Assembly (NCBI GenBank): GCA_033060915.1
Contig: CM065388.1
Location: 22,714,501 to 22,778,500, forward strand
Direction: 5' to 3'
Source of the DNA: Euryodendron excelsum
Taxonomy: Eukaryota; Streptophyta; Magnoliopsida; Ericales; Pentaphylacaceae
DNA: 64,000 bases
Translations under genes and position numbers: made by a program
Shown here: positions 22,283 through 34,943 of the stretch, one piece after another
Layout: each line of letters opens with the position of its first letter
Numbering within the stretch: the first letter of the stretch is position 1
Notes under the pieces: generated by a model
The model's database searches: none
The model's input: the letters and a program-made list of their open reading frames with translations, nothing else
Told to the model about the DNA's origin: nothing

Positions 22283-24140
22283 AGTTCTTGAGAAAAACTT
22301 AATTTAGTAGTTGTATAGTTAGTAGTATTTTATTTTCTTTGAGGATATTTTTTTTTTTTCTTTTTCCTTGTTTTGCTTTATTTCTATTTTCCTTGGGCAC
22401 TCTATTTCTTTTGAAAAAAAGAGGAAAGAAAAAGAAAAAAAAGAGAAAAAAAAACAAAATGAAAAAATATATACTTTGTTATGCCTTGTTGACCAGTTAC
22501 AAGTGTGCTCACATTAATTCGCCTTTGGAAACCGGAACTAAGTTGGTAAGGGTTAAGTAGCATATGGTTCATCGATCATGGTCGGTATCTTCAGCACTTT
22601 CATTTATATTTTTATTGCTCAATATTATTCATGTTAAGAGTGTTGAAAATGTTTTTTTTAGAACCATATTTATGTTCATGTCAATACAATCTTAGAATTG
22701 AGAATGATGGGAGGCATTCATTGGACTAAACTTGAGCTTAATTGTCGAGTCAACTTCTTACGATGATGAATTTTAAGTTTTTGCCATGAAAGCATTACAT
22801 GAGAGAGATTACATCGTTATGCATTGTCATGTTATATGATTTCCTGTGTTGATGAGTTTGTGCACTTTTCATCCTTAAATAGTGGAGATTGTACCTTGTG
22901 AGCTTTAGAGCCACTTTATCTTCTTTTTGGAGTGGATTTACATTTACTCGAGGATACTTCTTTCATTTTCTATTCTTTCAATAGCTTCATTACACTTGAT
23001 TTTGATTCATAAGTTTGGTAGTGATTGAGATTATTGACACTTATACTCTCTTGAATTTCAAACTTAATATACTTCGGATATGTTTTTAGGTCATTATATT
23101 CTTCTTAGACACATAATTTCTAGATTCTATCTCTTAAGCCTTGTATATATCATCCTTGATAAAACCAAATCATTGTTGAAATATTTCCTATAAAAGAGAT
23201 GTGATTTTGGTGCTAGTGAAGAGCTTGAAAAGAAGGGGATGATGTATTTGTAGTGCGATGAAAAAAAAAGAAAAAAAAAAGGAAGGAGATATGAAAAAAA
23301 TAAAAAAAAGAAAAAGAAAGAAAAAAATCAAAGAAAAAAAAAATCACAAGGAAGAAAAGAACGAGAAAAAATGAGAAGCATTATCATATGAATTGGGAGT
23401 TGAAAGCATGGTTTTAGCGATTATTGGATGTCTTGAGCATCAATGTTTGGATTAGTTTATTCTTTCTCTCTCTTTACATTTTTCTTCTTTATACAGATGG
23501 TAGTATTTGATCCGAAGTATCTATGAGTTAAAAATTCTTTTGCGTATAAGTATCCTTGTCAATTTCTTGATTATTACTTTGACGGTGGATATTCTTTCAT
23601 GAAGCTATGTCAAGTCCTATACACTTACGTTTTGACGGTTTTTGTTTTTGGATTGCTCTTATTGCATGATTTATACAATTACTCTTATGACGAGCTTTCC
23701 ATTGAGAGACCCATGTATTCATATTTTTGTGAGTGTATGCCTGGTGAGCATTTGAATCAAAGCGTGAAGGATGTTAGTGCATGATATTGATACACTTGAG
23801 TTATACTGCACGGTTAGTACATTATAGTGTGCATCTTTTTTGTAACTTTCATGTCTTAACTTTGCATGACTCATGTTGGCAGTTGAGTTGAGAATTACCT
23901 TAAGCAAGTTTTCATATGCCTTAATTGTTCTTTCTACCACTAATTATTTGAAATGAACTGATGTTTGTGGGTATCATCACTGCAAGCCCTCACGAGACAT
24001 CACTCGTCCACTAGGGGTAACCTAGGGATTTAAAGGCTTGATGCATAGGCTAAATGCATTCGTGACTTCTACGAAAGTGAAGATTATGTTTTTGGTTTTA
24101 GTATTTTACTAGGGACTAGCAAAAATCTAGTTAGGGGATG
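22283..24140 (+). other. 3' non-coding region of the Athila-type element with A/G-rich tracts and polypurine tract
   Basis: No gene is supported. Two long purine (A-dominated) tracts lie at about 22413-22470 and 23256-23375. A purine run TTAGGGGATG (24131-24140) directly before the 3' LTR is the likely polypurine tract. Small ORFs here have no recognisable motif. Confidence 0.6.
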
Positions 24141-25560
24141 TGATTGTGCTTCAAAAGTACAATTATAATGCCTTAATTGGTACTTTGTTAGTATTAGTTT
24201 ATGAGTATATATGCCTTTTCAGTTATGTTTTGATGTTAATTGAGTTTATAATGTTTTATGTAGGTTTTGAGCTTAAATAGAGTGATTTCGAATGCAATTT
24301 GATCATAGGTTTCAAGAGGTTGCTGGCAAGGTACAAGCTGCTGAAGCTGTGATACAAGCTACTGAAGCACCCAGAGCTGGAACTTTGGGAGCCCATATCT
24401 CGCGAACCAGGAAGACTATTCAAGCCCGTAATATGTCGATTTCACATAACTTTTCGAGACCTACAACTTTCATGTAGTGACCCAGCCCATCGGAGCACTT
24501 TGTAGAAGTCGTCCATACGACTGACGACGAGATATATAGATTAATACACTTTTTAGTTAGATATAGATTAGTAGGTAGTAGAATAAGTTGAGGAGTTCTA
24601 CGTTTTTCTAGGGTTTGGAAGGAGGAATTATCCAATCCTTTGGAGGTTATGAATCTTTTCATTTTTCAAGGGAGCATCTTTACTTTTTAGTTTTTATCTT
24701 TAGTTTTCTTTCTTGTTTTTATTATGAATGTTATATTATATTTTTTTAATGCAGCGTTTTATTTCTTCAATTATTATTTCCATTATTGCAATCTCTATCA
24801 TGTTTTTCAGTAGCTAAATCTGTCCTTGGTATGGGTTGAGAAAGTAATTAGGTTACAGGTAGAGATTCAAGATATTATTCATTTTCCAAGATTTTAAGAA
24901 CTCGGATCAAGATTCATTTTCTTGCCCATGAATATCTTCGAAAACAATATTCGTGATCATATCTAGCCATGTATGTATAGACTGATTTGTAAGCAGGGAT
25001 ACGTATACCTAGAATTTCTGATAAGGATATTGATAATAACTGAATATATATTCCTATTAAAAGTACTTTAGAAATCTATTGTTCTTGATTAAGCTTCAAA
25101 CATACTTTGTAGGTAGGTTTATAAACTGGAACAGGTATGAATGGGACCCTGGTATGAACACTAGTAAATAACTGAATATCAACTCTAAAAGGGTAATATA
25201 ATCTTGAATTCCTTTAATCCAAACTATCTTGGGAACCTACCTGTAGGCCTATTACTGGATCAAACCCTACCAAGACCTTTTATCATATTTGAACAAATTC
25301 CTTAAAGTTAGTTTAATTTTATTGTCGGATAATTTAGATCAATCATCTCAAACAATTTATTTTTATTTTCTCTTTGGAGGTTTTTTTTCTGCAGATTTAG
25401 TTGATTCTGAGTTCATTATTATTTTGTCCTGATTGTAGACCTTATTCATAAAGTTTATTTCTTGTGTTCCCTATGGATCGACCTCGGACTTACCGAGATA
25501 TTATTATTGCATCCCAACCGCACACTGGCGGATATAAATTGCACTATTCAGGAGTGATCA
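24141..25560 (+). repeat. 3' LTR of the Athila-type element
   Basis: 1420-bp LTR, TGATTGTGC...GAGTGATCA, following the polypurine tract and followed by TCAGC. About 96% identical to 11543-12989 by hand alignment. Confidence 0.92.
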
Positions 25561-25673
25561 TCAGCCTAAAGAGGATCGACCTATTCTAACTTCTATGTCT
25601 CTTTACAGCGAGTTGGTGTTTTTCGATATTAGTTCGAGTGATCGGCCAAGCCTTCTTGAAAATCCCACTTATA
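25561..25673 (+). repeat. 3' LTR of the outer element, second part
   Basis: Aligns with 2218-2330 of the 5' LTR, sharing ATTCTAACTTCT and CGATATT with it and ending CACTTATA. It begins with TCAGC, the second copy of the inner element's target duplication, and is followed by CTTAT (25674-25678). Confidence 0.88.
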
Positions 25674-25742
25674 CTTATTATAAATGTTAATAAAATCAAC
25701 CCAAAATAGACAACTAAGTATGACAACATAGTGATCTTGTAA

Positions 25743-26006
25743 TATGTTTGGATCTTGAATTTGTTGGGATAAAAAAAAAAATGAAGAGGAAATGAAATTT
25801 CTTTTACATGTTCTTTTTCTTAATGAAAAATCCAACAAAAAAAGTTAAATTTTATTATTAAATACCTATTCATTTTCTTCTAATGATCCTAGCACAACCA
25901 AACAAAAAAAATAAAAAAAGAACTTATCATTTTTATTTTCTTTTCTTTTTGTGTCTTTTTCCATTTTTTTCCCTTTTCATCCAAAAATTAAACATCCAAA
26001 CATACC
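25743..26006. mobile_element. Small inverted-repeat element (MITE-like)
   Basis: TATGTTTGGATCTTGAATTT at the left matches the reverse complement of the right end (GGTATGTTTGGATGTTTAA) with few mismatches. The internal sequence is A/T-rich. No clear target duplication is seen, so the class is uncertain (Harbinger-like termini). Confidence 0.45.
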
Positions 26007-26018
26007 ATTAGTTCACTT

Positions 26019-26834
26019 CAGGGCCGGCTCCACCCATTTTGAGGCCTAAAGCGAAAAAATTTTATAAGACTTTTTATATTTTTAGTATTGTTATTAAAAA
26101 ATATTAAATATTCAATCCTAAAAGATTTTTTAACAGGTTATGTTATCTCGTCATTAATTTTTAAAGGTGTCCCAACAAATATAGAGTATTATTATACAAC
26201 AAAAAGGAAGAGTACTAAAAGAGGACAAATCATTAGAAAAAAAATTGTGTAGGAGAGAGCAAAAAGAATTCCTATAAAATTAAAAGTGTAAGAGTAATCA
26301 AGCAAGTCTCATATTAGGATACAACCTTCATCAATCTAAATTACTAGAAAATTATTAATAGAGTAATCACATAAGTTCACTTCTATAAATAATATCCATA
26401 AGACAAAATTAAATAATAAAGATTGAATATGTATAACAGAAAAGGCAAACAAAAAATTGATAAAGTTGGATAATTTAAGAGATGGATATAAAGAGAGAGG
26501 TTTAAAGTCTCTAGACTTTTTGACTTCTTTATTTCTTAGAGAGAGGAAGAATCGTTTAGGATTAAGACTTTTGACTTGTCTTACCTTGAAAAGGTAATAA
26601 TCATCAATGTATTTATTTTAAACCTAAACTTTATAATAATCATCAATTTAGCTAAATAGTGTATTTAGTTTTAGGCCTTTTTTGATATCTAGTCCAAAGT
26701 CGTTTACAAAAGAAAAATTGCAAAACTCATCCTATAAAATAACTATAAAATATAATATTCTAAAAAATTAATGCCTTAAAAAATCAAGAATTTTAGACGA
26801 CCACCTCGTTCACCTTACACTTGAGCCGGCCTTG
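26019..26834. mobile_element. Non-autonomous hAT-like element
   Basis: Terminal inverted repeats CAGGGCCGGCTC and, inverted, CAAGGCCGGCTC (11/12 match) bound an 816-bp AT-rich interior without ORF. Flanks are GTTCACTT (26011-26018) and ATTCACTT (26835-26842), an 8-bp duplication with one mismatch, as hAT elements make. Confidence 0.8.
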
Positions 26835-26842
26835 ATTCACTT

Positions 26843-29255
26843 GATAGGATAGTGGAAAGGATATGACGATTTACAGTAATATTGAATTGCTCATATATGT
26901 GTCAAAAAAAATAGTAGAACGTCATCATATTTTTCGGTGACAACCTATAATTGTTGGCTAATCATGATTAAATGAAATTAATGGGTCTGAGAATTCCTTT
27001 ATTATGATTATCTTTAGGCATCAATTACCACACCATGCTGAGTTTGATTATCATGATCGGGTGGTTGAAGAGGTACGAGCATGTGTGTGTCTTCACCTTT
27101 GGCCACAGTTCTCATTATAAATATCATCTCAACAGATGATGATGAGAGAGAGAGAGAGAGAGAGATGCTTATGACTAAACATTGTCTTATGTGCTTGATG
27201 TGTCGGGAATAAAAGATAGGACTGGGCCCACAAAAACCAAAGATTTAGTTATAAAAACAAGATGATACATTAAGGCTGGAGTTGTTGAATGAGGACGAAG
27301 AACCCCACCACAGCATGTCGCAGAGAGATTGTAATGTTTTTTTCTTCCTTGGCTTCATTGCTCTTTTCGGTGGAATCTAGTTTTTTATTAACTATAGCAT
27401 TTATATACTATATATATATATATATGAGTCCTTTATTAACTTCTCTTGTCCTCCCACCACCACCATTATGGTTTTCATGACAACGTTTATGATAATGTTT
27501 AGGCAACGGTCATTATAACACTGGTTTTTGTAACGAAGCTCATGCAGGGCACCATGCAAGAGACTTTTGCCATAAGAATCTGACATAAACCTTAAAATCA
27601 TTAGCTTCATTATTTTTTCTTATACAGCTCATTATCCATTTATTTATTTTTAATATTATTTACGTGATTTTATAATGCAAGTTTACCAGTGTTTACCCAT
27701 CAAATATCAAAAAATAAAAGTTGGTCCATCACTAATTTCTAACTATCATAAGCATCATGCGGAGCCACATTAGGCCTGAGATAAAATCTTTTCAACTGGA
27801 ACTCACGAACTGGGAGCCAATTCCTATCAATTCCGCAAGTTTAAATGGTCAAATTTTTAAATTCTAATTTGACTAATAGTTGGTTGTCATGTGTATTGTT
27901 AGGATATTAAAACATAAAATAACATATCTTTTATTATAATTTTGCATAAAAACTTTTATAATTTACTAAAGTAATGACTACTTTGTTTCTTTAATTTATT
28001 TTAAATATTATAAAGTTGGTATTTTTGAAAAAATTGATGCATACAAGATCAATAATTATTTAAATATGTATATGTTTATACATTAGTATTTAAATATATA
28101 ATATGTATGTATATAAATACTCTAAAGACTCTTCCGCTCTCAAGATATTTTTATAAATGATGCTCTAGAGCTCTTGCACCCTCATTGCAATTCTGGGCCT
28201 ACTGCAAAGGGGGCAACTTTCCCCTCAAAATTTTAAAAATTCTAGTTTTACTTACAGTTTATAAATGTTTCTCAATTTAGCTCCTTAAAATTTATAAATA
28301 CTTTCCTTAAATAGTTATTTTTGTTTAAAGAGCTCATATAGATTATATATGTATATATATATGAGTATTAATTTCAATGGATTCTTGAGTTTTGCACCTT
28401 ATTCTTAATTTATGTATACCATTAAATGGATTATTCTTAAGTTAGATGGTTTTGACGTTATTCTAGCTAGGCAACAAATAGTCCACCTAAACTCTCATCT
28501 TAGGCAATACTGTTGTCCGTTGATAAACTAGCTTTTTTTATTTAATGTTAATGAAAATATAGTCTCCATATATAGACAAGCTTTTAACTAAAAAAATAGT
28601 TGCACACCGAAAGTCATAGCGATGCTTTACAATTTAAAATTACTTCGTAAACATGTTTATTCAAATACCTGTCACTTTCAGCTAACATATGCCTTGTTTG
28701 CTGGTAATCCCTTGTTTGTCATAAGCAAAAGTCTAAATGTGATTAATTAAGAAAAAAGACGATCGACTTGTTTGAAACATAAACATTTTCCAAATATTTC
28801 TTGCTTCACCATCAAGCTATGGTGAGGATTTGGGTTTGAAAAGTCCGTACCCCAAAACTTTTAAAATTATTTATACTTCTTACAAATTTGTGGGTATTCA
28901 TGAACTGATATAGTGTATTGGCCTCTAAACTTCAAGAAATTTTACATTGGTCCCTACAAAATTTAAAAAAAAATTTACCTTAAGCCCCCTCTCTCAACAC
29001 AAATTATGGGTTCTCCACCACGTATGTATGAATGAAAAAATTAATGGAATAATGTCTATTGGCCACAGCTAAGGGAAAAAAAATGAAAATTACATGTGAA
29101 GTATAAGTAAAGGAGTGAAAGATGTACCTAATGCTAATGACATTGCTGTCAAGAACCAAGTTGTTAGGAAGCATCATAGATTTGCAGAAACTATGGTGAT
29201 TTTATAAGCACATGATAGTGCTTGAGGACAATGGAATTAGATGGGTAACTGTCTA
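26843..29255. other. Intergenic AT-rich DNA
   Basis: No gene is supported. A (GA)n run lies at about 27143-27165 and (AT)n near 27411-27425. All open frames are short and lack motifs. Confidence 0.6.
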
Positions 29256-29258
29256 TAA

Positions 29259-30088
29259 GGGCACGTTTGATTCGCGAGACAAGGTTGGATCGAACAACGA
29301 GTCCTAGCTTGTCTCGTGTTTGATTGCCAAATAAAACCGAGACTAGTAGTCCAATTCAAACTACAAGCATTCAATACTAATTCTTAGCTAATCCCATGGG
29401 GTGGGGGTTTCCTAATCCTAGAACTAGAGTGGAGAGGGAATAATGTTTAAATGACTTAACTACCCCTAATTAACATATATATTATATATTTTATATGTTA
29501 TATTATATTATAAATATTAAAATACGGTAATATTGTATAATATTATATACGTAATACATTACTGTATATAATATTCTATTATGATATATTAGAATATGGT
29601 AATATTACATTTATAAAATATTATATAACATTATAATATTAGTATACATACATTATATTACTTAAAAATTATTACATTATTATATAATAAAATACATGTT
29701 ATTATATTATATTATATAAGAAAATATTGTACTACAATATAATAAATAAAAATATGGTGATAAGATATAATAAAATATGATACTATAATATCATAGTTAT
29801 ATGCAATACTATATATTATCAGATAATAATTTAATAGATTTAATATATATATAAAATATTATATTATAGTACTACTATATATTATAAATAACATAATTTA
29901 ATATTATTAATTGAGAGTTTTATTAGTATTTTGTTATATAGGAGTAATGTGGTTATTTTGTAACTTTATCTCATAATTAAATAAACATGGGACACGGAGA
30001 TAGCTTGGGACTAGGAGTTTTAGGATTATCAATCCTTAGGCTCTTAGTCCCAAGACTCTTTGTATGTTCCAAAAATCAAACATGTCTT
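29259..30088. mobile_element. Harbinger/Tourist-like element with very AT-rich core
   Basis: The left end GGGCACGTTTGATT and the inverted right end AAGACATGTTTGATT are related, and both sides carry TAA (29256-29258 and 30089-30091), the 3-bp duplication of PIF/Harbinger elements. The middle (about 29460-29940) is almost pure A/T with many short TATTATA repeats. No coding sequence. Confidence 0.6.
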
Positions 30089-30401
30089 TAAAGATTATGA
30101 GTGCATGTAGTTGCATTTAGAACGAGCACTCTAAGATAATAAAATTGTATATAATAGAATTGTAATAGTCTATAACAGAATCACAGAAATAAGTTGACCA
30201 ATGTGTATATATAGACACAACAATTATTAATCAACACATGTAGAAAGGATTTTAAAAGCATGACAGAAGGTATATATAGCACAGGGAACAGAGAAAATAA
30301 GTAAATAAGTAACCCAAGAGGATCAACTTTAGGTTTTTCATAAGCTGATCTGTGGTTCAAAGAAGCTCAAACTTAAAAGTTAGAAATTGGAAAAAATCTA
30401 A

Positions 30402-30868
30402 GGCTTTGTTTTTTTTTAGGTTTTTCTTTTCTCTATTATGTCAAAAAAGCAAACTATTTTAAAACTTGTTTGTCAAACTATTTCTAAAAACTATATTTAG
30501 AGAAGTTTTTTGCAAATTACTTTATTTTTAGGAGGAATTTAATTTTGATCTACTGATAATGCATAATGTTTCTTTTACACAAGTAGATATAGAAATGTGA
30601 CACGTACCTTTTAAAGCTTAAGTACAATATAAATAAATAAGTCTCGTGAATACGCATAACATTTTGGTATCCTCTTAAGTAAATTATTTTTACAATGTTG
30701 TGAATCAACTTTTAAAAAATAATTTTAAACTATTTTCTAAATTTTTGAAAACTGTTTTTCATGCAAACAATGGAAATACTACTATTTTTGAACTTTTAAT
30801 TGGTCTTTTTCTTTTTTTAAAAACAAAAACTAGATATAAAATTCTAAAAACTATTCCAAACATGACCT
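30402..30868. mobile_element. Second Tourist-like element candidate
   Basis: Starts GGCTTTGTTT and ends AAACATGACC, preceded by TAA and followed by TTAA. The termini resemble the Harbinger-like repeats at 29259. AT-rich, no ORF. Weak but consistent. Confidence 0.4.
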
Positions 30869-33800
30869 TAACTTCAAACATCTAATTTTAACAATAGATT
30901 CAACTGAAACTTTAATATTTTGCTGGAAATCAAGATTTATCAAGTGAAAAAAAAATGAAAGACACGTGATATTTCAAAAGCAATAATTTCTCCACACCAC
31001 AAGGTTCCCGAATACCAATTGTACACATTGTCAATGGAATTGACCAGTGTTTTTAAAGGTCAAACAATCTAGCGGCCCCTAGTGCTTGAGACAAGGCTTC
31101 ACGGGACTTCCATTGGCTCCTTAAAATCAGACTCCCATGTTTACGTTTTGTCTCATAAACAAAATCAACCAAACCAAAAAGTTTTGGTGTAAGACAATAA
31201 AATGCACTAGCTAGTCATTAGATTCCTGTCATTGTGAGAGTTAAAAACAAAGATTTATCCAATTTTAGTCACATGCGCAAAAGATTATTTCTGTGTTTTA
31301 AACTTATAACATTAAAATTGAAATACAATAATCACCAAAATCCGCCCAGTAAAAAACTAATCCCATAAAGGAAAATTCAGTTCAATCAAAAGTTTACCTA
31401 GTTTAAAATTAATAAATTGAAAATATCTTATATTCACAGTTAAAAAATAATTGAATTACTTTATTAGTTAATATCTTTAGTAAATTGATAAATTTTAAAT
31501 TAATTAATTTACTTTAAAATAAAATGATATCATTCCTGCAACAGAGCAGGGGCTTAAATCACCTATCTACAACGAAAAGATATTTAGTAGGTATGTAACA
31601 TCTATATTTTTAGGATACTATTTTGATTATGATATTTTACTCTTTAGGTTATGCGGGTCCAATATTATAGTGCTTAAATTTTAATGGCATTAGTTGGCAA
31701 TACTTTATCACTAAAAATTTATCCGTCCAAATGTTGGCACTTATGAGAATTAACCATTTAAACTATGATAATGTCTATTTCTCAAATGGTATTAGCACTC
31801 GCAAAAAAAACAAAAAATACAATATAACATAAGTAAAATGTTACACAACATTTATATAATTATGTGATGTGACGGCTTGAATAATTTCTCTCACTTTGGC
31901 AGTGACTTAATGATGGATTATATTAGTATTTAAAAGAAAATATTCAGTACAATAGTAATATCATATTATCATTTGATGTGGTATAATAAATTAATAATAT
32001 CTGACTATATAACTATGTTTAAATTTTAAATTTTTTTGTTTAAAACAAAATAATTAAAATTTTAAATAATTAAATAATTATATATTATTAATCTACTATC
32101 CCACATTATGACGTGACCGGATATTTTTTCGGTCCTTAGGGGCATCTGATAATGCGGTTCGTGTAAGGCCATGGTGTGGTTTGGCCACGTGTGAATGGAT
32201 AAACCTCAATTCGGCGCTAGAAGAAGCCGCGAAAGTCGTCCTCCTAACGTGGCAATGCCTATCTGGTTGCCACCTCGTCAACTTGGCTAAAGGACCAGAA
32301 CTTTTGACACGTGGTTGAGAATGATTGGTGGACCCCACAACCCACTCGGATTTTATATGATCGCACTTTGATTTAAGGCCTGTTTATACTTGTAGAAAGA
32401 AAAATAAATAAGTTTTCTCTTTTGTTCAATTTTTAATTTAGAAGAGAGGGGGAGAGAAAGTTATTTTTTTTCACTTTTTTAGTTTTTTGAAATAAATATT
32501 ATATATATATTTTTTAATTTCAAATAAAAAAAGTGATTTTTCTTTACAAATCAAACAAAGCAAAGGGAATAATTTTTTTATTATTATTTTTTTTTTTTCC
32601 TTTTCACAAGCATCAAACAGATGCTTATATTTTGAATTTGAATTTCCTTAAGATAAATACTTGGCCAGATATGCGCGTCACTTGATTTACAAAATAATGT
32701 TTGATAATGCAATTTAATCATATTTTGCTTAAAAAAAACTAAGACTAACTTTAGATGAAAAGTAATAAGTAAAAAATTCATTATGATTCTAGGATTAAAA
32801 AGTTAAACCTCCCTGATAAAAAAAAAAACATTAAATGTCAACTTATCTATCTATTTGCTATTTGTATATTTAAAACATTTTTAAAAATCTACACTCATAT
32901 ATTATATAGATTTATAGAGAGAGAGAGAGAGAGGGAGAGAGAGAGAGAGATGGATGCCTTGGAACTTAGAAGGCAGGCAAACATCCTTCCAGCTAAAGAG
33001 CACTTTGTTTGCTTCGGCCCCTGGGTGAGGCAAATAAATAAAAACTTTGCCCAAAATTTTTTCAATGACCAAAGCACCCATGTCAGTTGACTGATGTTAC
33101 AACTACACCACTTCCTCCACGTGCAGAACAGTCCAACCTCTGGCGGTGTACAATTAACTGACACTGTTTAAGCATCTGGACCGTTGAAATTGTGGGCCGC
33201 GCCATGGTTTTCTTTAATTTAATGGTGTGACCGGTCCAAACCTGTCGCTCCGAAAAGTTATTACCATAGTCAAAGCTCTGCGGTTAAAAAGTCAACAAAA
33301 TCAATATGCATTGATTTTTGTTTGGCAACTGCTAACAAAATTAGTTGGTGACTGACATCAGAGCATGCAAATTTTGACAATTTCACTTACGCTTGTAATG
33401 ATATATTCACAAGGTAGGTCAAATTTTCATCCTCTAACACGCTCCGTTTGATAGGACTTAAGTTCTGTTTTTGTTTTTATTTTTTTGTTTTTTTGCTTTA
33501 AAGCTGAATTTTTTTAGTTTTTTTTTATTTTATAAGCTAATAAAAGTTTTAAAAAAAATTCTCAAAAAATTTATTTTTTTATTTATAAGCCAAATCAAAA
33601 AATTTTAAAAAAATTTATACCAAACAGATCAATAGTACAAAATTCCCGAGAATAAAAATGGAGGTAATATTCTAAGAATATAGGTACTACCTAATACCTA
33701 CTTATGAAGTTTTTTTTCACACAAGGTGGTCTATTGCACAAGCAATTCCATCATTTGTCACATGTTTTGTTATTAATGCACAAAATAATTTTATATGATT

Positions 33801-34342
33801 TAACAAGAAATTTTAATTAAAAAATAGTCTTTTACCTAATCAACTTTTTTTTTGAATACTTAATTTGCGAAGAATTACCTTGACAATATCAATACCTTAT
33901 CCGCAAATTTATCGCATTCATAAATCGACCTCGTGTTCATGCTTTTACCATTCAGCCGAGTTTACATGCTAAATTCGCAAAAAGTTGGATCTAAACCATT
34001 CAATTGAATTTGGATTGGTCACAGTTGAAATAAAAATATCAGTTGAAAGTTCAAATTTGTTGGAGAAATATGGAAAAATTCGGACTCAAAATTCGAGAAA
34101 AATTCATTTATTGAGTGCTCTTATTAATTCAATTGAAAATCCAGCTGAATTTCTAAAAAATTGACTAAACATTCGAAAAATTATATCAAATTCAGTCAAT
34201 AAAATAAGAAAAAATCTTGATTCTTGGCTAATTAAAAACCAAAATTGCTTTACGCTTTCCCAAATAGGGATGCTATCATGCGTGGATACTTGGACCTCAC
34301 TTGTGGAGATCATCAAACCGAGAGGCTGCAACTTGCGCCAGC
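30869..34342. other. Intergenic DNA with small repeat remnants
   Basis: No gene is supported. A GC-richer island at 32095-32345 contains two CACGTG-type boxes (near 32202 and 32310) but no ORF I can place. (GA)n lies at about 32917-32950. Possible MITE remnants with inverted GTTTG ends are at about 32373-32562 and 33442-33630. A stretch at 31938-31985 matches one end of the hairpin element at 36870-37145. Confidence 0.5.
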
Positions 34343-34352
34343 ATCACCCACT

Positions 34353-34616
34353 GGGAGTGTTCACAAATTGGGCTGGGAAGTCACTTGTCATCTAATTCAA
34401 TCAGATTGGGTTAAAAAATTTTGAAATCGCGCTTAATATATAGAGTGATTGGGTTGAGTTAAGTTAGAATAGAGTAATAAAGGTCCGCCATCTGAATGGA
34501 ATATAACTGAGTTAGTTAAAATTCATCCATTATATACTCAAAACTAATGGGTGGAACCACAAAATCGAATTGGATCGAGTCAAGTTAGTCGGGTAGGTGG
34601 TTTTTTGAACAATCCT
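34353..34616. mobile_element. Mutator-like MITE with 10-bp target duplication
   Basis: ATCACCCACT occurs exactly at 34343-34352 and again at 34617-34626. Between them, the ends GGGAGTGTTCACAAA and, inverted, AGGATTGTTCAAAAA match at 12 of 15 positions. The length (264 bp) and the 9-10-bp duplication fit a Mutator-derived MITE. Confidence 0.75.
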
Positions 34617-34943
34617 ATCACCCACTATGCACCTTGGGATCTCTAGATCGCATGTCCGTTAGAGCAGTTGAACCGCTATCTCATAGGTTCACAGGGAAAA
34701 CAGCCTAGCCGTTCGGTGGTACCAACGGCTCAATACTCATTCTTATTAAATTATAATGTGAGGTGTTTTCTTTTACATTAGCAACATAAATCTGTAATTA
34801 ATGTGAAGACTTTAATGCAATAAATAAAACATGATAAAATTTGATATGCGTGAGTACTAAAAAGTTTCATACTATTTAAATACTAGACTTTTTTCAAGCT
34901 CATAGACCCCAACTACAACTCGATAGTGATCCACATTAAATTG

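Larger units (their letters stand above)
11543..25560 (+). mobile_element. Athila-type Ty3/gypsy LTR retrotransposon inserted in the 3' LTR of the outer element
   Basis: 14.0-kb element with LTRs at 11543-12989 and 24141-25560 (TGATTGTGC...GATCA). It has an 18-base tRNA-Asp primer site, a polypurine tract, gag-protease-RT-RNase H-integrase, then two more ORFs and long A/G-rich tracts. Gag (RDYLNP, NSCPHHG, FVETMCNG), the LDLGS protease and the primer site are hallmarks of Athila, from family knowledge. Target duplications are TTGGC (11538-11542) and TCAGC (25561-25565). I counted about 58 LTR differences over about 1.4 kb (about 4%), mostly transitions, plus one 26-27-bp indel near 12003. Stops and catalytic changes make it non-autonomous. 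Confidence 0.92.
1704..25673 (+). mobile_element. Outer Ty3/gypsy (Tat-type) LTR retrotransposon, split by a nested Athila element
   Basis: A full-length but dead LTR retrotransposon. Its 5' LTR (1704-2330) is repeated at 11023-11542 and 25561-25673; the two 3' LTR halves are separated by the inner element. The pentanucleotide CTTAT flanks the whole element at 1699-1703 and 25674-25678, the expected 5-bp duplication. Without the insert it would be about 9.9 kb. Domain order is gag, protease, RT, RNase H, a second RNase H-like domain, integrase, then a long antisense reading frame. A second RNase H before integrase plus an antisense ORF after it is, from family knowledge, the Tat (Retand/Grande-like) layout. 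The LTRs end in TG..TA rather than TG..CA. A hand count gives about 62 differences over 515 bp of LTR (about 12%). Confidence 0.9.

Noticed and set aside
23599..23784. Possible membrane peptide in the Athila 3' region (candidate env-like)
   Set aside because: Only 61 codons, with one hydrophobic run and no signal or family motif; the larger ORFs A and B are better candidates for accessory genes.
34620..34700. tRNA-like segment (GGTTC after a possible anticodon arm)
   Set aside because: No cloverleaf could be formed by eye; the B-box-like stretch is imperfect.
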